From assembly GCF_000383095.1 (NCBI RefSeq), contig NZ_AORL01000021.1, positions 1,054,001-1,118,000 on the forward strand: a DNA stretch of 64,000 nt, in the 5' to 3' direction. This document shows positions 38,411-45,674 of the stretch, piece by piece. Source of the stretch: Sphingomonas sp. PR090111-T3T-6A. GTDB lineage: Bacteria; Pseudomonadota; Alphaproteobacteria; Sphingomonadales; Sphingomonadaceae. Under the pieces are notes generated by a model. That model was not told where the DNA came from, searched no databases, and was given only the letters and a program-made list of their open reading frames with translations. The translations under genes were made by a program, and so were the position numbers. The number at the start of each line of letters is the position of its first letter. The first letter of the stretch is position 1.

Positions 38411-39382
38411 ATGGCGAGCGCCGCCCCCAAGCGCGCCCGGCCCGAGGCCGAGCCCGCCAAGATCATCATCGTCAAGAAGATCATCGGCGAAGGTCATGGC
38501 GGCCATCATGGCGGCGCGTGGAAGGTCGCCTATGCCGACTTCGTGACGGCGATGATGGCCTTCTTCCTGCTGCTCTGGATTCTCGGCGCCACCACCGAGA
38601 AGCAGCGCAAGGGCATCGCCGACTATTTCTCGCCCACGCTCGTCGAGATGCGCGAGAAGTCCGCCGGCTCCAACGGCGCCTTCGGCGGCGACAGCATCAT
38701 CGCCAAGGATCATTACGCCCATCGCGCCTCGCAGACGGGCTCGAAGAGCATCACCATCCCCAAGGACGCCACCGGCGGCCCGAAGGAAGGCGCGGCCGCG
38801 ATCCGCACGCGCGACCGCGAGCGCTTCCGCCAGCTCAAGCAGAAGATCGAGCTGAAGATGCAGGCGAACAAGTCGCTCACCGGCCTCGCCCCGCATGTCC
38901 GCTTCACCGAGACGCCGGACGGATTGCGCATCGACATCGTCGATGGGGCGGATTTCTCGATGTTCGCGCTCGGCTCTGACGTGCTGGTGCCCCGCGCCGC
39001 GCAGCTCATCGGCGAGGTGGCGAGCACCATCGCGGACGTGCCCAACGGCGTGATCGTGCGCGGCCACACCGATGCGCTGCCCTATGCGGCCGGGCGTCAG
39101 GTGAACAACTGGACGCTCTCCTCCGCCCGCGCCGAGGCGACGCGCAAGCGGCTGGCGGACGGCCATGTCGCGCCGGATCGCTTCGTCCGCATCGAGGGCG
39201 TCGCCGATCGCGAGCCGTTCGTGCCGCAGGACATGTACGATCCGCGCAACCGCCGCATGTCGATCACGCTCGCCTGGACGGCAGGCGGCGCCGACGACGC
39301 GCAGATGCAGGCGATGCAGGCAAAAGTTGGCGGCGGCACGGCGCCGGACAGCGCGGATCGACGCGGTTTTGACGCCCGTTAA
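38411..39382 (+). CDS. motB: Flagellar motor stator protein MotB
   Basis: A 323-residue single-pass protein. The membrane helix GAWKVAYADFVTAMMAFFLLLWILG carries the proton-binding Asp43. The periplasmic plug region is followed by the OmpA-like peptidoglycan-binding domain (GVIVRGHTDALPYAAGRQVNNWTLSSARAEATRKRLADGHVAPDRFVRIEGVADREPF). The basic N-terminus is cytoplasmic. This is a complete classical stator, in contrast with the short pair at 27228-28408. Confidence 0.96.
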   Translation: MASAAPKRARPEAEPAKIIIVKKIIGEGHGGHHGGAWKVAYADFVTAMMAFFLLLWILGATTEKQRKGIADYFSPTLVEMREKSAGSNGAFGGDSIIAKDHYAHRASQTGSKSITIPKDATGGPKEGAAAIRTRDRERFRQLKQKIELKMQANKSLTGLAPHVRFTETPDGLRIDIVDGADFSMFALGSDVLVPRAAQLIGEVASTIADVPNGVIVRGHTDALPYAAGRQVNNWTLSSARAEATRKRLADGHVAPDRFVRIEGVADREPFVPQDMYDPRNRRMSITLAWTAGGADDAQMQAMQAKVGGGTAPDSADRRGFDAR

Positions 39383-39755
39383 GGGATGGCTTCACGCCCC
39401 TCCCCGTTATGGAGCAACCTAGCCCTTCGGGATATCGACCCATGCTCTGTCGCCAGAAGCGGCGGAAAACCGTCATATTGTCGGATATTCCAACATCGGA
39501 TTCGTTTCGGACGACGCATGTCCCATAGAGAGGGCCGCCCCGAATTGGCACAAATGCCCGGTGAGCCGGTAGACCGGTAAGCGCGTTTCGTTACGCTCGG
39601 GCCTCGGGGGGCTCCTTCGCGTGACGCAGGCTGCCGATCGGCCCTTGGGCAAGTTTCTGCATAATCCGGCCGGCCGAGGGGGCGGCCGCCGGACAATGAC
39701 CCGGCGCGGTGCGATCCGTCCGCCTGCCGGGAGAAGGCGGGGGAGAAGGGCGCCG
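39383..39755. other. Intergenic region between motB and the NodB-fold gene
   Basis: About 370 bases without a convincing gene. Two TCGGAT direct repeats lie in an AT-richer stretch (about 39464-39505). TGG-N10-TGCA at 39646-39661 has sigma-54 spacing but poor inner bases, so I give it little weight. No clear terminator for motB is seen. Confidence 0.5.
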
Positions 39756-40451
39756 ATGTTGGAGAAGATGAAGCGGACGCTGGAAGGCGTCTTCCCTGGC
39801 GGTCATGGAATTTCGGCGCTGGAGCGCAATGCGCCCCGCCTTTCCATCGCGAGCGATCTGGATCACGCCCCCTCGCCCGAGATCGTCGACCATCTCCGCG
39901 TGCAGGGCGTGCCGATCAGCTTCTTCCTGCGCGGCACCTGCATCGAGCCCCATCCCCAACCCGCTCCCCTGACGAGCGACGGGGAAGCCCTCTATGCGCG
40001 CGGCTATGACGCGTTCGGCATGGATCGGATTCCGCCCGAACCCTTCTTCGCCAGACCCGACCGCGACGACGATCTCGTCACCCGTCTCCAGCCGGAACCC
40101 ACGCCCTGTTTCGTCCGCCTTCCCCATGGGGGCGGCCATCACATGCTGCGCGTGCATCGCCTGCTCCGGGATCGGGTGTCGGACTGGCTGCTAGTTCATT
40201 GGGCGGGATCGTCCGGCGCTCAGGAATATGAGGATGAGCAGAAGCTCCTCGCCCACTGCCGGGAAGCCGCAAAACGGACTTTTGCCGATCGGCGCATCTC
40301 CGGCACCGTCATCCTCATGCATGGCGATCCGACGGACATGAACGTCTCGCTCATGACACAGGTGGCGCCGCTGCTGCTGCGCGAGGTGCTTTCCGGTGCG
40401 CACCATCCGCACTGGACGGTGATCGGGATCGGCGTGCCCGTCCCTGCCTGA
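39756..40451 (+). CDS. Diverged NodB-fold (polysaccharide deacetylase-like) protein
   Basis: A 231-residue protein whose motif order resembles NodB-type deacetylases: SIASDLDHAPSPEIVDHLRVQGVPISFFLRG (where TFDDGP would be), FVRLPHGGG (where RxPYG would be) and GTVILMHGDPTD (where the final LxH motif would be). The first motif lacks the normal Asp pair and no HxxxH metal site is visible, so it may be a changed-function or inactive relative. The fold call is inference. ATG at 39756 has GGGAGAAGG upstream; a longer frame begins at 39621. It lies between motAB and two LuxR-type regulators. Confidence 0.5.
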   Translation: MLEKMKRTLEGVFPGGHGISALERNAPRLSIASDLDHAPSPEIVDHLRVQGVPISFFLRGTCIEPHPQPAPLTSDGEALYARGYDAFGMDRIPPEPFFARPDRDDDLVTRLQPEPTPCFVRLPHGGGHHMLRVHRLLRDRVSDWLLVHWAGSSGAQEYEDEQKLLAHCREAAKRTFADRRISGTVILMHGDPTDMNVSLMTQVAPLLLREVLSGAHHPHWTVIGIGVPVPA

Positions 40452-40656
40452 AATCGCCGCGTGCGGGGCGTCATCGTCCCGCATCGGAACAGTCTTCCGC
40501 CGGAACGGCAAAAAAGCCTGTCCGGGGAGAGACATCCTGTGGGATCGTGCCACCCAAAGACCGCACATGGAATGACGTCCGGAGCGATCGTCGCCGCGGG
40601 CCTTCCTGTGAAACGGCGGGACGCGCGGCGTGCGAAGCCATGAAGGGGGCGCACCC

Positions 40657-41304
40657 ATGGGCCAACAGCGGATCACGATCATCTCGAACTGCGAGCTGAG
40701 CCGCGAGGGATCGAAGCGCCTGATCCTCTCGCACGGCCTCCCGGCGGCCAGCCTCTCCTTCGCGGAAGCGGAGCGCCTTTCCGTCGGACAGGACGACCCG
40801 CTCCATCTCCTGCTCGTCGAAGGCGACAGCGAAGCCGGCGCACTGGCGATGGCGCTCCGGCTACGGGGCCGTTTCCTCAACTCCCCGATCGCGCTGCTCT
40901 GCCCGGATTTTCCTCTGGCCTTCCTGCAGAACGGCCTCGCCGCGGGGATCAACGGCTTCCTGACGCGCGACATGCCGTTCGCCGCGCTGCTCCACAGCCT
41001 GCGCCTGATCCTGACCGGGCAGAAGATATTGCCGACCCGCTGCATCGAGCATCTGATGGGATCGGAAGTCTCCGTCCTCCTGCCCGACTGGAACGAGATC
41101 GCCGATCACCGGCAGCTCTCGCAACGCGAAGTCGGCGTGCTGCACTGCCTGGTGGAAGGGGACGCCAACAAGGTGATCTCCCGCCGGCTGAATATCGCCG
41201 AGCCGACGGTGAAGGTGCACATCAAGGCCATTCTGCGCAAACTCAACGTCGGCAACCGCACGCAGGCCGCGGTATGGGCGGTCAGCCGGCGTACTGCATC
41301 CTGA
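40657..41304 (+). CDS. LuxR/NarL-type regulator with Glu in place of the phospho-Asp
   Basis: A 215-residue regulator. The C-terminal HTH is typical (LSQREVGVLHCLVEGDANKVISRRLNIAEPTVKVHIKAILRKLNVGNRTQAA). The N-terminal 125 residues align with the receiver of its paralogue at 41310, but the strand-3 motif reads LLLVEGDSE where that paralogue has IIVDAQ, so Glu replaces Asp. The conserved Lys is missing too (FLTRDMPF). This predicts a phosphorylation-independent receiver. ATG at 40657 is preferred to the GTG at 40630. It converges with its paralogue; the stops are five bases apart. Confidence 0.82.
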   Translation: MGQQRITIISNCELSREGSKRLILSHGLPAASLSFAEAERLSVGQDDPLHLLLVEGDSEAGALAMALRLRGRFLNSPIALLCPDFPLAFLQNGLAAGINGFLTRDMPFAALLHSLRLILTGQKILPTRCIEHLMGSEVSVLLPDWNEIADHRQLSQREVGVLHCLVEGDANKVISRRLNIAEPTVKVHIKAILRKLNVGNRTQAAVWAVSRRTAS

Positions 41305-41309
41305 CAGGC

Positions 41310-41993
41310 TTATGCGTCGTCACAGGCCGCCAGACTCTGCTCCTCGAGCAGCCCCTGATTGACGACCCAGATCGCCGCCTGCGTGCGGTTGAGGACATGG
41401 AGCTTCCGCAGGATCGCCTTCACATGCACCTTCACCGTCGCCTCGGCGATGCCGAGCTTGCGGGCGATGACTTTGTTGGCGTCTCCTTCCACCAGACAGC
41501 GCAGAATGCCGATCTCTCGCTCGGAAAGATTGTTGCGGGTCTTCACGTCGTCCCACTTGGCGACCGCCGCGACATGGCCGTTGGAGGCGAAGTCCTCGAC
41601 GAATTCGGTGGGGAGGATCTTCTCCCCCATCGACACCAGTTCCAGCATCAGGATCAGCGGTTCGTAGGAGACCTGTCGCGCCAGATAGCCGTCCGCGCCC
41701 ATGGTGAGCGATCGGCGAACCGTCGCGGTGTCGCAGCCGTCGCCGATGAGGACGATGCGCGCGGACTTGAGCTGCTCCCGGATCGCCGCGCAGGCAACCA
41801 GCCCTGCCTCCGCGGACTGGGCATCGACGATGATGACATGCTCCGGCTCGTCGTCCAGTTCGCCGGCCACCTTGCCGATCTCATCCACCGCCCGGCAGCG
41901 CGTTTCGAACCCGCCTTCCACGAGGAGGCGCTTCAGCCCTTCCCGAGCGATCTCGTTGTCGCCAAATAGTGAGATGTGCGCAGATTTGGCCAT
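41310..41993 (-). CDS. LuxR/NarL-type response regulator
   Basis: A 227-residue regulator, clearly paralogous to the gene at 40657: the HTH regions are near-identical in pattern (LSEREIGILRCLVEGDANKVIARKLGIAEATVKVHVKAILRKLHVLNRTQAA). The receiver has a possible phospho-Asp in HVIIVDAQ, but the conserved Lys is replaced (YLARQVSYEPL). ATG at 41993 has GGGGG upstream; the longer frame to 42044 adds a Cys-rich leader of no family likeness. A 28-bp palindrome lies upstream at 42078-42105. No sensor kinase is seen nearby. Confidence 0.85.
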   Translation of the reverse strand: MAKSAHISLFGDNEIAREGLKRLLVEGGFETRCRAVDEIGKVAGELDDEPEHVIIVDAQSAEAGLVACAAIREQLKSARIVLIGDGCDTATVRRSLTMGADGYLARQVSYEPLILMLELVSMGEKILPTEFVEDFASNGHVAAVAKWDDVKTRNNLSEREIGILRCLVEGDANKVIARKLGIAEATVKVHVKAILRKLHVLNRTQAAIWVVNQGLLEEQSLAACDDA

Positions 41994-42077
41994 GCCAACC
42001 CCCGGAATGACAGCCCACTGACCCGCTCCGCAACACTCCATCAACTCGACCGAAACCTTGGAGGTTTTCTGGTTCGC

Positions 42078-42105
42078 CCTCCGAAAGTATTAATATACTC
42101 GGAGG
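42078..42105. promoter_or_regulatory. Long palindrome upstream of the LuxR-type gene
   Basis: CCTCCG (42078-42083) and AGTAT (42086-42090) pair with ATACT (42095-42099) and CGGAGG (42100-42105), with a TAAT centre and a two-base bulge. The AT-rich core within a GC-rich frame is typical of an operator or promoter spacer; it lies about 85 bases upstream of the ATG at 41993. Confidence 0.5.
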
Positions 42106-42436
42106 CCCTCCAGTAACAAGGCGTTAACCAACCAATCTGTCACAAGTGCCCATATCCGGTACAAATCTTTTGGGCTTTGGTCTAAACTTGGTAGGTAGCT
42201 GCGGGTTGTTTCGGGCAAACAATAATGAAGAACAGAACCTCGAACCGGCCTTGGTGCGAGGAAATAATGGATGTCCCGATCATCTCGTGCGGATGCCCCC
42301 TCTACTCCGGAGGGATGGAGGCTCACTCATTCGGCTGATTTTACCGCCGAATCGGCGCTCTCAGGGCATTCGGCGGCACGGCCGACAGGCGGGGTGATTC
42401 TCGCCGGGGCGTGATGCACAAGGGACGAGGCGAATG

Positions 42437-42459
42437 CCGCCTCCCCGGGCGGGAGGCGG
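42437..42459 (-). terminator. Stem-loop after pntB
   Basis: A perfect 9-bp stem CCGCCTCCC (42437-42445) and GGGAGGCGG (42451-42459), 27 bases past the pntB stop. No T-run follows on the minus strand, so termination is possible but not certain. Confidence 0.4.
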
Positions 42460-42485
42460 ATCGGAACGCCGTGTCGAAGCCGGCG

Positions 42486-43901
42486 TCAGCCCATCGCCTT
42501 GACGATTTCCTCCACCATCTTCTTGGCATCGGCAAGAAGCATCATGGTATTGTCGCGGTAGAATACCTCGTTATCGACACCCGCATAGCCGACGCCACCC
42601 ATCGAGCGCTTCACGAACAGCACCGTCTTGGCCTTCTCCACATCCAGCACGGGCATGCCGTAGATGGGCGAGGACTTGTCGGTCTTGGCGGCCGGGTTGG
42701 TGACGTCGTTGGCGCCGATCACGAAGGCGACATCGCTCTGGGCGAACTCGCCGTTGATGTCTTCCAGCTCGAACACCTCGTCATAGGGGACGTTGGCTTC
42801 GGCCAGCAGCACGTTCATATGGCCCGGCATACGGCCCGCAACAGGGTGGATGGCGTACTTCACGCGCACGCCTTCCTTCTTGAGCAGGTCGCCCATCTCG
42901 CGCAGCGCGTGCTGCGCCTGCGCCACCGCCATGCCATAGCCCGGCACGATGATGACCTGCTCGGCTTGCTTCATCAGGAAAGCAGCGTCCTCGGCCGAGC
43001 CGCGCTTCCACGGACGGTCGATCGCCGCCGCCCCGCCCGACGCGCCCGCCTCGGTGCCAAAGCCGCCGGCGATCACGCTGATGAAGCTCCGGTTCATCGC
43101 GCGGCACATGATGTAGGAGAGGATCGCACCCGACGAGCCCACCAGCGCGCCGGTGATGATCATCGCCGTGTTGTGCAGCGTGAAGCCCATCGCGGCCGCC
43201 GCCCAGCCCGAATAGCTGTTCAGCATCGACACCACGACCGGCATGTCCGCCCCGCCGATCGGCACGATCAGCAGGAAGCCGATGACGAAGCTCAGCGCCG
43301 TGATCGCAGCGAAGACAGGCAGCGCGTCGTCGGTGAGGAAATAGCCGATCAGCGCGACGATCAGCGCCAGCGTGCCGAGATTGATGACATGGCGCGCCGG
43401 CAGCAGGATCGGCTTGCCCGACATGTTGCCGTTGAGCTTGAGGAAGGCGATCACCGAGCCCGAGAAGGTGATGGCGCCGATCGCGATGCCCAGCCCCATC
43501 TCGATCCGGCTGACCTGGTGGATATGCCCGGTCGCGAGATCGAGGATGCCGAACGCGCCCGGATTGGCATAGGCCGCCACCGCCACCAGTACCGCCGCGA
43601 GGCCGACCAGCGAGTGGAAGGCCGCGACGAGCTGCGGCATCGCCGTCATCTGGATGCGCCGCGCCACCACGAAGCCGATGCCACCGCCGATCGCCATTGC
43701 CACGATGATCTCGGGCAGGCTGGCAATCCGGTGCGTGACGAGCGTCGTGCCCACCGCCAGCACCATGCCGACCATGCCGAAGCGGTTGCCCCGCCGGCTG
43801 CTCTCCGGGCTCGACAGCCCGCGCAGCGCGAGGATGAAGCACAACCCCGCGATCAGATAGATGAACGCCACCCACGGGTTGACGGCAACGGCTTCGGACA
43901 T
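42486..43901 (-). CDS. pntB: NAD(P) transhydrogenase subunit beta PntB
   Basis: A 471-residue inner-membrane subunit that, with PntA, couples proton entry to hydride transfer from NADH to NADP+. The N-terminal half has about eight membrane helices (FIYLIAGLCFILALRGL; SMLNSYSGWAAAAMGFTLHNTAMIITGALVGSSGAILSYIMCRAMNRS). The C-terminal domain III binds NADP(H), with the GYGMAVAQAQHALRE and GRMPGHMNVLLAEANVPYDEVFELEDIN motifs. It ends the operon that begins with the small oxidase-like gene at 45539. Confidence 0.96.
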   Translation of the reverse strand: MSEAVAVNPWVAFIYLIAGLCFILALRGLSSPESSRRGNRFGMVGMVLAVGTTLVTHRIASLPEIIVAMAIGGGIGFVVARRIQMTAMPQLVAAFHSLVGLAAVLVAVAAYANPGAFGILDLATGHIHQVSRIEMGLGIAIGAITFSGSVIAFLKLNGNMSGKPILLPARHVINLGTLALIVALIGYFLTDDALPVFAAITALSFVIGFLLIVPIGGADMPVVVSMLNSYSGWAAAAMGFTLHNTAMIITGALVGSSGAILSYIMCRAMNRSFISVIAGGFGTEAGASGGAAAIDRPWKRGSAEDAAFLMKQAEQVIIVPGYGMAVAQAQHALREMGDLLKKEGVRVKYAIHPVAGRMPGHMNVLLAEANVPYDEVFELEDINGEFAQSDVAFVIGANDVTNPAAKTDKSSPIYGMPVLDVEKAKTVLFVKRSMGGVGYAGVDNEVFYRDNTMMLLADAKKMVEEIVKAMG

Positions 43902-43930
43902 TCCTTAAACCCCCAGATGTCGGTGCCGGA

Positions 43931-44224
43931 TCACTTGGCCGCCGGCCGATCCTTCTTCTTGTACATGGCGAGCATCCGCTCGGTGACGGCGAACCCGCCG
44001 AAGATATTGACGCTCGCCAGCACCACGGCGGCGAGGCCAAGCCATTTGGACGTGGTCGATCCTTCCGCCGCCGACGCGATCAGCGCGCCGACGATGATGA
44101 CCGAGGAGATGGCATTGGTGACGGACATCAGCGGCGTGTGCAGCGCCGGCGTCACCGACCAGACGACATAATAGCCCACGCAGCAGGCCAGCATGAAGAT
44201 CGACAGGACCGAAACGAAATCCAT
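43931..44224 (-). CDS. pntA2: NAD(P) transhydrogenase subunit alpha part 2
   Basis: A 97-residue membrane protein with three helices (FVSVLSIFMLACCVGYYVVWSV; PLMSVTNAISSVIIVGALIAS; LAAVVLASVNIFGGFAVTERMLAMY). It corresponds to the membrane portion that is fused to the NAD-binding part in E. coli PntA; here the subunit is split, as usual in alphaproteobacteria. It lies between the soluble alpha part 1 and pntB on the same strand. Confidence 0.93.
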   Translation of the reverse strand: MDFVSVLSIFMLACCVGYYVVWSVTPALHTPLMSVTNAISSVIIVGALIASAAEGSTTSKWLGLAAVVLASVNIFGGFAVTERMLAMYKKKDRPAAK

Positions 44225-44276
44225 GGGAACGGCTCCTATTGCGTCGCGGTCGTGCGGAACGGGCGTCGGGCGGCGC

Positions 44277-45401
44277 TCATCCGAGCAGCCTCGGGTTCAC
44301 GACCTTCCCGTCCTTCGTCAGGCGGATCGCGTCGCCGATCTCCTCGTCGAGCACGGGCGCGCCCTTCTCCTTGTCCCAGAAGGCGGAGAGGAAGTTGAAA
44401 TGGTTGCGCGCGAACAGCGCCGAGGCATCCGCCGCGAGCCGGGACGGTACGTTGCGATGGCCCACGATCTTGACGCCATGCCGCACCACCACCTCGCCCG
44501 GAACCGCACCCTCGACATTGCCGCCCGCCTCGACCGCGAGATCGACGATCACCGAGCCCGGCCGCATCGTCGCGATCTGCGCGTCGGAGATCAGGCGCGG
44601 CGCGGGGCGGCCCGGAATGAGCGCCGTCGTGATGACGATGTCCTGCTTGGCGATATGGCTGGAGACCAGCTCCGCCTGAGCCTTCTGATATTCGGGCGAC
44701 ATCTCGGTGGCATAGCCGCCCGAGCCTTCGCCCTCGATCCCGGCGACATTCTCGACGAAGATCGGCTTCGCCCCGAGCGACAGGATCTGCTCTTTGGTGG
44801 CCGATCGCACGTCGGTAGCCGACACCTGCGCGCCCAGACGGCGCCCGGTGGCGATCGCCTGGAGGCCGGCGACGCCGACGCCCATCACGAACAGCCGCGC
44901 GGCTGAGACCGTGCCCGCCGCCGTCATCATCATCGGGAAGGCACGGCCATATTCGCTCGCCGCATCCAGCACCGCCTTGTAGCCGGAAAGGTTCGACTGC
45001 GACGAAAGAATGTCCATCGACTGCGCGCGCGTGATGCGCGGCATGAACTCCATCGCCAGCGCCTCGATCCCGGCGGCGGCATAGGCATCCACCCGCGCCC
45101 GCTCACCAAAGGGGTTGAGCGCCGCCGCGAGCCAGACGCCCGGCTTCGCACCGGAGAGGCTCGCCGGATCAGGCCCCTGCACGCCGAGCAGGATATCCGC
45201 CCCCGAAATGACTTCGGCCCGAGTCGCAACCTTGGCGCCAGCCTCCGCGAAAGCCGCATCGGCGATCGACGCGCCCTCGCCCGCCCCCGCTTCCACGGCC
45301 ACTTCCGCGCCGAGCCCGATGAATTTTTTCACCGTCTCGGGCGTCACGGACACCCGCCGTTCCCCCGCCGCGCTCTCCCTGAGCGCCCCGATCTTCGCCA
45401 T
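44277..45401 (-). CDS. pntA1: NAD(P) transhydrogenase subunit alpha part 1
   Basis: A 374-residue NAD(H)-binding domain I protein, related to alanine dehydrogenase. Start KIGALRESAAGERRVSVTPETVKKFIGLGAEVAVEAGAGEGASI. The nucleotide fold includes ARLFVMGVGVAGLQAIATGRRLGAQVSATDVR, and the mobile loop region is seen in QKAQAELVSSHIAKQDIVITTALIPGRPAPRLI. It starts six bases after the aa3-oxidase-like gene, so the four genes appear to form one operon. Confidence 0.96.
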   Translation of the reverse strand: MAKIGALRESAAGERRVSVTPETVKKFIGLGAEVAVEAGAGEGASIADAAFAEAGAKVATRAEVISGADILLGVQGPDPASLSGAKPGVWLAAALNPFGERARVDAYAAAGIEALAMEFMPRITRAQSMDILSSQSNLSGYKAVLDAASEYGRAFPMMMTAAGTVSAARLFVMGVGVAGLQAIATGRRLGAQVSATDVRSATKEQILSLGAKPIFVENVAGIEGEGSGGYATEMSPEYQKAQAELVSSHIAKQDIVITTALIPGRPAPRLISDAQIATMRPGSVIVDLAVEAGGNVEGAVPGEVVVRHGVKIVGHRNVPSRLAADASALFARNHFNFLSAFWDKEKGAPVLDEEIGDAIRLTKDGKVVNPRLLG

Positions 45402-45407
45402 CCGCCG

Positions 45408-45539
45408 TCAGTTCGCGATGAGCAGGATGACGACAAACGCCGCAAGGAAACAGGCAGCAGCACCATATTTCAACAGCCTGACGAAACTGCCATAGGTTTG
45501 CTGATGAGCATTCATCTCAACGTGGGAGCTTTCCGCCAT
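45408..45539 (-). CDS. aa3-type cytochrome c oxidase subunit IV-like protein
   Basis: A 43-residue single-helix membrane protein: an acidic, polar N-terminus (MAESSHVEMNAHQQTYGSFVRLLKYG) and one helix (AAACFLAAFVVILLIAN). The TYGSFVRLLKYG stretch matches the bacterial aa3-type oxidase subunit IV family (Pfam COX4_pro-2 type). The ATG at 45539 has GAGGAA upstream. It heads the pntA1-pntA2-pntB operon, and this genomic pairing rather than linkage to oxidase genes is curious; the protein may act on either complex. Confidence 0.8.
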   Translation of the reverse strand: MAESSHVEMNAHQQTYGSFVRLLKYGAAACFLAAFVVILLIAN

Positions 45540-45599
45540 CGGTTCCTCGCTGGATTGCAGTGCGCAGATTTCTACCTGCCTGACTCCGGGCTGCAAGCC

Positions 45600-45620
45600 T
45601 AATCATATGTAGGGTGATTA
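45600..45620. promoter_or_regulatory. Inverted repeat in the pntA operon / NtrC-like divergent region
   Basis: TAATCA (45600-45605) and TGATTA (45615-45620) form a 6-bp inverted repeat, flanked by AAGCCT direct repeats at 45595-45600 and 45620-45625. It could be an operator for either divergent gene. Confidence 0.35.
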
Positions 45621-45674
45621 AGCCTGTCTTTACCTGACGACGTTACCGACAAGACCAATTCCAGAGGAAACGGA

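Larger units (their letters stand above)
41994..42485. other. AT-richer intergenic region upstream of the LuxR-type gene
   Basis: About 490 bases with no convincing gene. It is notably AT-rich for this genome between 42040 and 42240. It contains the palindrome at 42078-42105, a 37-codon frame at 42225-42338 with an internal ATG preceded by GAGG (not supported as a gene), and a 7-bp inverted repeat ATTCGGC/GCCGAAT near 42330-42355. Confidence 0.5.

Noticed and set aside
39646-39661. Possible sigma-54 promoter of the NodB-fold gene
   Set aside because: Has GG-N10-GC spacing but none of the inner consensus bases; such spacing occurs often by chance in GC-rich DNA.
42225-42338. A 37-codon open frame, with an internal ATG at 42267 after a GAGG sequence
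   Set aside because: No conserved features, no downstream gene on the same strand to regulate, and the first start has no ribosome-binding site. It could be a leader peptide but evidence is too thin.
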